Source: Alloprevotella sp.
GTDB lineage: Bacteria > Bacteroidota > Bacteroidia > Bacteroidales > Bacteroidaceae
Length of the DNA stretch: 32,215 nt
Assembly (NCBI GenBank): GCA_017476545.1
Contig: JAFUZP010000004.1
Location: 1 to 32,215 of the forward strand
Reading direction: 5' to 3'
A model generated the notes under the pieces. The model was not told the DNA's origin and ran no database searches. It was given only the letters and a program-made list of their open reading frames with translations. Every line of letters starts with the position of its first letter. The stretch's first letter is position 1. The position numbers and the translations under genes are program-made. This document shows, in pieces, positions 14,281 to 20,601 of this stretch.

Positions 14281-14354
14281 TGATTCCGGCGGGATTCAAA
14301 CCCACAACCTTCTGATCCGTAGTCAGATGCTCTATTCAGTTGAGCTACGGAACC
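14281..14354 (-). tRNA. tRNA-Arg(ACG), distal copy
   Basis: This 74-nt cloverleaf has acceptor GGTTCCG/CGGAATC, D-stem GCTC/GAGC, anticodon arm TCTGA-CTACGGA-TCAGA with anticodon ACG, T-arm GTGGG-TTTGAAT-CCCGC and discriminator A. CCA is not encoded. A34 is expected to become inosine and read CGU, CGC and CGA. It differs from the upstream copy only in the acceptor stem, where a T-A pair replaces C-G at 3-70. Confidence 0.97.
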
Positions 14355-14377
14355 TACAGCGTCCGGCTAGCAATGAG

Positions 14378-14451
14378 TGACTCCGGCGGGATTCAAACCC
14401 ACAACCTTCTGATCCGTAGTCAGATGCTCTATTCAGTTGAGCTACGGAGCC
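14378..14451 (-). tRNA. tRNA-Arg(ACG), promoter-proximal copy
   Basis: This 74-nt cloverleaf has acceptor GGCTCCG/CGGAGTC and the same D-, anticodon- and T-arms as its neighbour 23 nt downstream. The anticodon is ACG. CCA is not encoded. Transcription probably starts from the TTTG/TACTTTTG promoter just upstream. Confidence 0.97.
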
Positions 14452-14472
14452 GTCATTTTGTCGTAGCGAGTG

Positions 14473-14503
14473 CAAAAGTAGAGAATATTTTCCTTACAGC
14501 AAA
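14473..14503 (-). promoter_or_regulatory. Promoter of the tRNA-Arg pair
   Basis: On the minus strand TTTG (14503-14500), 19 nt and TACTTTTG (14480-14473) fit the Bacteroidota consensus exactly, about 21 nt before the first tRNA. Confidence 0.8.
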
Positions 14504-14591
14504 GCGTTTCCCTTGCTTTTTTCGCTTTTTCTTGGCGTACACGGTATGCGAAGGGTGCGGGGAACCGACGGCGGGAGCGGATAAAGATGGC

Positions 14592-14777
14592 TCAAGGCGG
14601 GCTGTCGGGAAACGCATCGCCGACAAAGAAGTCGCCGCCAAACCACGCCGTGAAGGCTTCCTCTTCCGTCAGCGGATAGCACCGCAGGAAACGGCCCTCC
14701 CGGAAGACGGCCACCTGGTTCGTAAGTACAGTTCCGTCGGACAGGTGAAGCCGGCTTACGGCTAATTTCTTCTCCAT
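14592..14777 (-). CDS. Small conserved-looking protein, 61 residues
   Basis: The protein has 61 residues (MEKKLAVSRLHLSDGTVLTN...). The pattern of a short beta-rich chain with VFREGRFLRCYPLTEEEAF and WFGGDFFVG resembles a small uncharacterised protein I recall at the end of the lspA/DUF4296 operon in Bacteroides. It lies 30 nt after the DUF4296 gene on the same strand. There is no signal peptide. Function is unknown. Confidence 0.6.
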   Translation of the reverse strand: MEKKLAVSRLHLSDGTVLTNQVAVFREGRFLRCYPLTEEEAFTAWFGGDFFVGDAFPDSPP

Positions 14778-14807
14778 CGCGCGCGCGTGTATATATAATA
14801 AGGTGTG

Positions 14808-15716
14808 TCAATGCGGACGGAAACCGCGGCTTACGGGCGACTCGGCAGGCTGAAAGTGGTCGCGCCGGGCGGTATCCAAGCGGCGGAGGCTGTCCTGTAA
14901 ACGCCGTTCCGGCGTATCGGGACGCAAGTGCAAGGAATCCTTACGCAAGGAATCGGGCCGGGCGAAAGGTGCAGCCGCGCGGATCCGGATGAGAGCCGGT
15001 TGGGTGACCGCCAGCAGTCGGGGACGCTCCACCCAAGGCGAAACTTGGTACAGGAGGCAGCTGACGCGCACTACAGCCGGCCTACCGATACTCAGCGTGA
15101 TTTCCTGATGTCCCGTGCTATAGACCATACGTGAGAAGGTGGCCGTACTGTCGTTCGCATAGCGCACGATAAGCATTGCCACGGCACTCTTTGAGCCGTC
15201 GTGATACATCCATCGGGTGTTAAACTGCCAGAGCAAGCGGTCGCCGAAGCGCAGGAGCGTGTCGGGTGAAAAGGCGTAAGTAAGACGGTTCTCGGCGTTA
15301 GATGACAGCAAGTAGGTGTCATTTCCTCCCCACAAGTCGAGCGTGTCTCCGCTAACCTGCCCTAAGGCGATGCTTCCGCGCTTCACTTCATAAGCAGTGG
15401 CGAAACGTTCGCGCACCTGCCCATAGATATCAAAAAGTTGGTCGGCGTGACGCGTATAGTACTCCATAGCGCGGTTAAAGTCCTGCTCCGTCATACTATG
15501 CTTGGCCAATGCCGCTTCCACATAGCGTGGCACTTGCAGGGAATCCTCCATGCCGGCGGCCAGTGCCTGAGCCAGGTGATAATCATACAACACCTGCACC
15601 ATTTTGGACGACGAGGGAACTCCGTCGGGCCGATCGTTACGGCAACTCACGAAGAAGCCAACGGTTGCCGCAAAGAGAAGCAATAACAGAAGGCTGTATG
15701 CGGGCAGACGCTTCAT
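14808..15716 (-). CDS. DUF4296 domain lipoprotein
   Basis: The protein has 302 residues. A lipoprotein signal peptide ends in the lipobox FVSC with Cys25. The DUF4296 domain covers about residues 38-125 (KMVQVLYDYHLAQALAAGM, MTEQDFNRAMEYYTRHADQLFDIYGQV). A beta-rich region follows, then a Pro/Arg-rich tail (RPDSLRKDSLHLRPDTPERRLQ). DUF4296 is known from Bacteroidota lipoproteins without assigned function. It starts 2 nt after the lspA stop, so this lipoprotein is co-expressed with the lipoprotein signal peptidase. Confidence 0.92.
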   Translation of the reverse strand: MKRLPAYSLLLLLLFAATVGFFVSCRNDRPDGVPSSSKMVQVLYDYHLAQALAAGMEDSLQVPRYVEAALAKHSMTEQDFNRAMEYYTRHADQLFDIYGQVRERFATAYEVKRGSIALGQVSGDTLDLWGGNDTYLLSSNAENRLTYAFSPDTLLRFGDRLLWQFNTRWMYHDGSKSAVAMLIVRYANDSTATFSRMVYSTGHQEITLSIGRPAVVRVSCLLYQVSPWVERPRLLAVTQPALIRIRAAAPFARPDSLRKDSLHLRPDTPERRLQDSLRRLDTARRDHFQPAESPVSRGFRPH

Positions 15717-15718
15717 AT

Positions 15719-16360
15719 TCAGGCGGGGGTATTTTCTGTTGGTTCTTCAGACGTGGCATCCGCTACCCCACCTCCGCTTGCGTGCAAGTACCGGGGATAA
15801 AAGAGCAAGAGCGCGACTGCACCGCACGAGATGCAGGCATCAGCGAAGTTGAACACCGCCCCAAAGAATGTGTCCCCTCCTACTAAAGGCATCCAGTCCG
15901 GCCAACTGAAGAGCGGGAAGTAGAACATATCAACGACCCGCCCTGCGAGAAAAGAGCCATAACCTTCCCCGAAAGGCACCAAAGTGGCGGTCTGAAAGGG
16001 CGTACTCTCACTGAAAACTAAGCCATAGAAGCTGTTGTCAATAATATTGCCCGCAGCACCTGCCACGATGAGGGAGATGCAGGCGAGCAACCCTGCGGGC
16101 AGACCCCGCCGGACGGCTTTGGCAAGCAGCCGCAGGAAGACACTGACCGCCAAAAGGCGGAAAATCGTAAGGAAAGCTGTTCCTATGAAGTCCATCCCGA
16201 AGGCCATGCCCTCATTTTCCGTAAAGAAAATCTGAAACCACGGTGTAATCTCGACGGATTCACGCAGGCAAAGATTCGTCTTCACGGTGTATTTTATGAG
16301 CTGATCGGCCAGCAGGACGAGACTGATGACGCAGGCCGGCAGCATCCATCGCCGCCTCAT
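15719..16360 (-). CDS. lspA: Lipoprotein signal peptidase (signal peptidase II)
   Basis: The enzyme is a membrane aspartyl protease that cleaves prolipoproteins before the lipid-modified cysteine. It has 213 residues and four membrane helices. The catalytic aspartates are D144 (GRVVDM) and D174 (FNFADACI). The GAAGNIIDN motif lies at 101-109. It is longer than the E. coli enzyme because of an insert before the second catalytic region (SESTPFQTATLVPFGEGYG and FSWPDWMPLVGG), as in other Bacteroidales. It overlaps the dksA-like gene by ATGA. Confidence 0.96.
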   Translation of the reverse strand: MRRRWMLPACVISLVLLADQLIKYTVKTNLCLRESVEITPWFQIFFTENEGMAFGMDFIGTAFLTIFRLLAVSVFLRLLAKAVRRGLPAGLLACISLIVAGAAGNIIDNSFYGLVFSESTPFQTATLVPFGEGYGSFLAGRVVDMFYFPLFSWPDWMPLVGGDTFFGAVFNFADACISCGAVALLLFYPRYLHASGGGVADATSEEPTENTPA

Positions 16361-16749
16361 CTGCGGTTTTTCTCCTGCATTTTTCCCTCAATGCTCGTTG
16401 TAGCATGAGGTACAGCGCGTAGTCGTTCTTTCGGAATCAGCTTGCCGGTAATGCGGCACACCCCGTAAGTTTTGTTTTCTATCCGGGTTAGTGCCCCTTG
16501 AAGCCCCTGTATGAACTTCAGCTGCCGCGCCGCCATGTTCGTAAGTTCCTCTTTCGTCTGCACGGCGGAGCCTTCCTCCAGCGTCTTGTACGTGGGAGAA
16601 GTGTCTATCACGTCGTTACTGTCGCGGTTCGTGAGGATTTTCATCATTTCCTCATACTCCACTTTCGCTTTATCCAGCTTGCCGACAATCAGTTCCCTGA
16701 ACTCGGCCAGTTCCGCATCACTATAACGCGGTCTTTCTTCCTTACTCAT
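16357..16749 (-). CDS. TraR/DksA-type RNA polymerase-binding protein
   Basis: The protein has 130 residues. The coiled-coil N-terminal part (about 10-90) is followed by the DksA-like C-terminal segment NKTYGVCRITGKLIPKERLRAVPHA. Only one of the four zinc-finger cysteines is kept (C in YGVCRITG). The fold is that of secondary-channel regulators that modulate transcription initiation with ppGpp in proteobacteria; the same role here is inference. The gene sits between ileS (11 nt gap) and lspA (4-nt overlap). Confidence 0.9.
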   Translation of the reverse strand: MSKEERPRYSDAELAEFRELIVGKLDKAKVEYEEMMKILTNRDSNDVIDTSPTYKTLEEGSAVQTKEELTNMAARQLKFIQGLQGALTRIENKTYGVCRITGKLIPKERLRAVPHATTSIEGKMQEKNRR

Positions 16750-16760
16750 GAATGGTTGTG

Positions 16761-19700
16761 TTATGCTTTAGTTATTTTTACGTTTACCTTGAAGGTGTCA
16801 AAGTCAAGCACATCGCCTTGAACATCGCCACCAAACTCAAAATTATCTGCCAAGACCTGCGCGCATATGTACGTATGGAATTTCTCGACAGCCCGGCGTA
16901 AGTCGTCATTACCACCCGCCATACGCACATTTATATGGTCCACGATGTCGAAGCCAGACTCCTTCCTGTAAGCCTGGATACGCTTGACAGTTTCGCGTGC
17001 CATACCCTCCAGACGCAGCTCGTCCGTGATTTCCAGATCAAGAGCCACTGTGAGCGTGCCATCGTTGGCTACCGTCCAGCCGGGAATGTCCTGACTCACG
17101 ATTTCCACATCGTCGCGTTCGATGAGGGCGGGCGTGGGGTCACCATCGTTCAGCACGAGGGACAACGCGCCGAGACCCTCTAATGCGGCAATCTGCTCCT
17201 GCGTCAGTTGGGCCACCTCGGCGGCTACGGCTTTCATACGCTTGCCAAATTTCTTGCCCATCACGCGGAAATTGCACTTCACCGTCTTCTGGAGCATTTC
17301 GCCCTCTACGAACTCTAGCTCTTTGACGTTCACCTCGCTCAAAATGAGCGGGCGCACAGCCTCAATAGCCGCCTTCTGATTTGCGTCTGTGGCTGGGATG
17401 GAAATTTTCCGCAGGGGCTGGCGCACGATGATATGCTCCTTCTTGCGGAGCGAAAGCACCATCGACGTGATTTTCTGCGCTAAGGCCATCTGCTCTTCAA
17501 GCGGCTTATTAATGAATGAAGCGTCCGCAACGGGGAACTGCGCCAGATGTACGCTATCCGCACCGTTCCCGACGGGCTGCATTAGGTCGCGGTAGAGGCG
17601 GTCGGCATAGAAGGGCGCGATAGGAGCCATCAGGCGTGCGATGGTCTCAAGACAGGTAAAGAGAGTCTTGTACGCCGAGAGCTTATCCATTGTCCGCTCA
17701 CCGGCCCAGAAGCGTTTGCGGTTCAAGCGCACGTACCAGTTGGACAAATCATCCGTTACGAAGGAGGCAATCATACGTCCGGCACGGGTCGGTTCGTAAT
17801 CATCCAGACTTTCTGTCACCTGCTGCACGAGGCTGTTCAGCGCGGAGAGTATCCAACGGTCTATTTCCGGCACGTCCGCTTCGGCTATCTCAACCTCAGG
17901 ATTACTGAACCCGTCCACATTGGCGTACATCGCAAAGAAAGAATACGTTTGGTAGAGCTTCCCGAAGAACGAACGCGTCACCTCCTTGACACCTTCCTCG
18001 TCAAATTTCAGGTTATCCCACGGCTGAGAGTTGGTTATCATGTACCAGCGGAGCGGGTCACTACCGTATTTTTCAATCGTTGAGAAGGGATCCACAGCAT
18101 TTCCCAAACGCTTAGACATTTTGTTCCCCTCCTTGTCGAGCACGAGGCCGTTACTGATGACATTCTTGAAGGCCACGCTGTCGGAAACCATCGTAGCGAT
18201 GGCGTGCAGCGTATAGAACCAACCGCGCGTCTGATCCACGCCCTCGGCAATGAAATCCGCTGGGAAAATGCGGCGGGCATCAAGCTCTGCTTTATTCTCA
18301 AAGGGGTAGTGAGCCTGCGCATAGGGCATGGCGCCGCTGTCGAACCATACATCGATAAGGTCCGGCTCCCGGTGCATGGGCTTCCCACTCGGGCTTACCA
18401 AGACAATATCGTCCACGTAAGGACGATGCAAGTCCACCTTCGCATAGTTTTCTGCCGAGAAGTCGCCCGGCACAAAGCCCTTTTCCTTGAGTGGATTGGT
18501 AGGCATGATGCCTGCTTGCACGGCCTTCTCTATTTCGTCATACAGTTCCTGGATGCTCCCGATGCAGTGTTCCGCACCATCTTCGTCGCGCCAGATGGGT
18601 AAAGGCGTTCCCCAGTAGCGACTACGGCTCAGGTTCCAGTCGTTTAAGTTCTCAAGCCATTTCCCGAAACGCCCCGTTCCTGTACTTGCCGGCTTCCACT
18701 TAATCGTCTCGTTCAGTTGTGCCATGCGTTCTTTTGCGGCGGTCGCGCGGATGAACCAGCTGTCCAGCGGATAATAGAGTACGGGCTTGTCCGTGCGCCA
18801 ACAATGGGGATAGCTATGTACGTGCTTGGCGATGTTGAACGCCCGCCCGTCACTTTTCAGTTCCATGGCGATAGCGATATCCAGCGTCTCGTCCGCATCG
18901 GTCAGTGTGTCGTCATAGGCGTTCTTGACATAGCGTCCGGCGTATTGGGCGTAAGCCTCCGTGTCCACGCTGCCACGCACAAATTCTTCGTCAAGGTCTT
19001 CCAGACGGTAGAAACGCCCTTTCAAATCCACCATAGGCACGGCCTTCCCGGCCTTGTTCACCAGCGTCAGCGAAGCGATGCCGGCCTTTTTTGCCACAAA
19101 AGCATCATCAGCACCGAATGTCGGGGCGATATGCACGATGCCCGTACCGTCCTCCGTGCTTACGAAGTCGCCCGTGATCACCTCGAAGGCACGCCCGCCG
19201 CTGGGTTTCACCCAAGGAAGCAGCTGTTCATAGGCCATCCCGGTCAGTTCTGCCCCCGTCCAATGTCCCACGATGCGGTAAGGAAGCAGCTTTGTTCCCC
19301 GTTCGTAGCCTTCCATCGGGGCTTCCGCTCCTTCGGGAGCGAAGTAGGCGGAGACGAGAGCCTGCGCCATGACTACGCTAACCGGCATAGCGGTGTAAGG
19401 ATTATAGGTGCGGACGCAGACGTAGGCTATCTTCGGGCCGACGCAGAGCGCGGTGTTCGAGGGCAGCGTCCACGGCGTAGTTGTCCATGCCGCGAAGCAG
19501 GCTGTCCCCCACCCTTGCATCTCGGGCTTCGGATCGCGGATGCGGAACAATGCTGTCAGCGTTGTGTCCTTCACATCGCGGTAGCAACCAGGCAGGTTCA
19601 GCTCGTGACTTGAAAGTCCCGTACCGGCTGCCGGGCTGTAAGGCTGTATCGTATAGCCCTTATATAGCAACCCCTTGTCGTACAGCTGGCGCAGTAGCCA

Positions 19701-20180
19701 CCAGAGGGTCTCAATGTAAGCCGTATCGAAGGTCACGTAAGGATTGTCCATATCGGCCCAATACCCCATCTTCTCCGTGAGTTCCTCCCACTCGTGCGTG
19801 TACTTCATCACATTGCGGCGGCAGGCTGCATTGTATTCCTCTACGCTTATTTTTTTCCCGATGTCCTCTTTTGTGATACCGAGTTCCTGCTCAACGCCAA
19901 GTTCCACGGGCAGTCCGTGCGTGTCCCAGCCGGCCTTGCGCTCCACGAGAAAGCCCTGCATCGTCTTGTAGCGACAGAAGAGGTCCTTGATGGTACGCGC
20001 CATAACGTGATGGATGCCGGGATGCCCGTTAGCGGACGGGGGACCGTCATAGAAGACATACGGGGTATGTCCCTCGCGCTCCTTGATGCTGCGGGCGAAA
20101 AGGTCGCCCTTCTTCCAGTCTTCCAGGACCTCCTCGTTCACGGCGTGGAGGTCAAGGCCGTTTCGTTCGGTAAATTTCAT
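16761..20180 (-). CDS. ileS: Isoleucyl-tRNA synthetase, long eukaryote-like type
   Basis: The enzyme charges tRNA-Ile. It has 1139 residues. The HIGH-type motif reads HPGIHH at 53-58 in PPSANGHPGIHHVMARTIKD, and KMSKR lies near 687-691. The editing (CP1) domain is between them, including GTGIVHIAPTFGADD. WDTHGLPVE follows the first motif, and a long anticodon-binding C terminus replaces the bacterial zinc-finger tail. The KMSKR ending and length place it with the eukaryote-like IleRS clade usual in Bacteroidota. It leads the ileS-dksA-like-lspA-DUF4296 operon. Confidence 0.98.
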   Translation of the reverse strand: MKFTERNGLDLHAVNEEVLEDWKKGDLFARSIKEREGHTPYVFYDGPPSANGHPGIHHVMARTIKDLFCRYKTMQGFLVERKAGWDTHGLPVELGVEQELGITKEDIGKKISVEEYNAACRRNVMKYTHEWEELTEKMGYWADMDNPYVTFDTAYIETLWWLLRQLYDKGLLYKGYTIQPYSPAAGTGLSSHELNLPGCYRDVKDTTLTALFRIRDPKPEMQGWGTACFAAWTTTPWTLPSNTALCVGPKIAYVCVRTYNPYTAMPVSVVMAQALVSAYFAPEGAEAPMEGYERGTKLLPYRIVGHWTGAELTGMAYEQLLPWVKPSGGRAFEVITGDFVSTEDGTGIVHIAPTFGADDAFVAKKAGIASLTLVNKAGKAVPMVDLKGRFYRLEDLDEEFVRGSVDTEAYAQYAGRYVKNAYDDTLTDADETLDIAIAMELKSDGRAFNIAKHVHSYPHCWRTDKPVLYYPLDSWFIRATAAKERMAQLNETIKWKPASTGTGRFGKWLENLNDWNLSRSRYWGTPLPIWRDEDGAEHCIGSIQELYDEIEKAVQAGIMPTNPLKEKGFVPGDFSAENYAKVDLHRPYVDDIVLVSPSGKPMHREPDLIDVWFDSGAMPYAQAHYPFENKAELDARRIFPADFIAEGVDQTRGWFYTLHAIATMVSDSVAFKNVISNGLVLDKEGNKMSKRLGNAVDPFSTIEKYGSDPLRWYMITNSQPWDNLKFDEEGVKEVTRSFFGKLYQTYSFFAMYANVDGFSNPEVEIAEADVPEIDRWILSALNSLVQQVTESLDDYEPTRAGRMIASFVTDDLSNWYVRLNRKRFWAGERTMDKLSAYKTLFTCLETIARLMAPIAPFYADRLYRDLMQPVGNGADSVHLAQFPVADASFINKPLEEQMALAQKITSMVLSLRKKEHIIVRQPLRKISIPATDANQKAAIEAVRPLILSEVNVKELEFVEGEMLQKTVKCNFRVMGKKFGKRMKAVAAEVAQLTQEQIAALEGLGALSLVLNDGDPTPALIERDDVEIVSQDIPGWTVANDGTLTVALDLEITDELRLEGMARETVKRIQAYRKESGFDIVDHINVRMAGGNDDLRRAVEKFHTYICAQVLADNFEFGGDVQGDVLDFDTFKVNVKITKA

Positions 20181-20221
20181 ATTCCGAGTCTGTGCTACGT
20201 TGTTTTACATTTTTATGCGCG

Positions 20222-20252
20222 CAAAATTAAGGCATTTTTCGGGAAGAGCAAA
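20222..20252 (-). promoter_or_regulatory. Promoter of the ileS operon
   Basis: On the minus strand TTTG (20252-20249), 19 nt and TAATTTTG (20229-20222) match the consensus perfectly. The ATG is about 42 nt downstream. Confidence 0.85.
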
Positions 20253-20350
20253 GCAATGGAGCAGATAGAATTTTCCAACACATGGTGACACGCGCCACGC
20301 ACCCCGCGTCCGACCGCCCCTCACACTGGAAAAACCGCCTACGAGCATGC

Positions 20351-20358
20351 TATCTTTG
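20351..20358 (+). promoter_or_regulatory. -7-like element at the edge of cluster locus 3
   Basis: TATCTTTG fits TAnnTTTG and directly abuts the first repeat box at 20359. If used, the repeat cluster would be at the start of a long mutS2 leader. The -33 side (CTGG, 21 nt upstream) is weak. Confidence 0.3.
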
Positions 20359-20438
20359 TAACCCTAGGGATAAGGCATCGTAACCCTAGGGATAATGCGG
20401 CGTAACCCTAGGGTTAGTTTATCATAACCCATAGGGCC
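20359..20438 (+). repeat. Four-box 22-bp palindromic cluster, locus 3
   Basis: Boxes start at 20359, 20381, 20403 and 20425: TAACCCTAGGGATA twice, TAACCCTAGGGTTA, and the terminal TAACCCATAGGGCC. All are separated by 8-bp linkers, and one linker (GTTTATCA) nearly equals the GTTTATCG linkers of locus 1. The cluster lies in the divergent spacer between ileS and mutS2. A 7-bp inverted repeat (CCTCACA at 20319-20325, TGTGAGG at 20445-20451) flanks it, which could be chance. Confidence 0.93.
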
Positions 20439-20550
20439 GTTCATTGTGAGGCTGCGGACGACTGCGGCAACCAACAGGGCAGGTACATTGACAGGACGTT
20501 CGAAGTACTCGCACGCGAACATATTTAAGTTATCTTTCCTGCACGCGGGC

Positions 20551-20581
20551 TTTGCCGTCCCCACGGAAAGCGTTACTTTCG
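20551..20581 (+). promoter_or_regulatory. Promoter of mutS2
   Basis: TTTG (20551-20554), 19 nt and TACTTTCG (20574-20581) fit the Bacteroidota pattern with one mismatch in the -7 element. The mutS2 ATG is 20 nt downstream. Confidence 0.65.
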
Positions 20582-20601
20582 CGCTACAAAAACAACAACA
20601 G

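Noticed and set aside
14111-14380. Plus-strand ORFs across the tRNA genes (14111-14380, 14340-14765)
   Set aside because: They translate the complement of the two tRNA genes; the repeated peptide in both is the tRNA sequence.
18717-19613. 298-residue plus-strand ORF inside ileS
   Set aside because: It is antisense to a continuous, motif-complete ileS.
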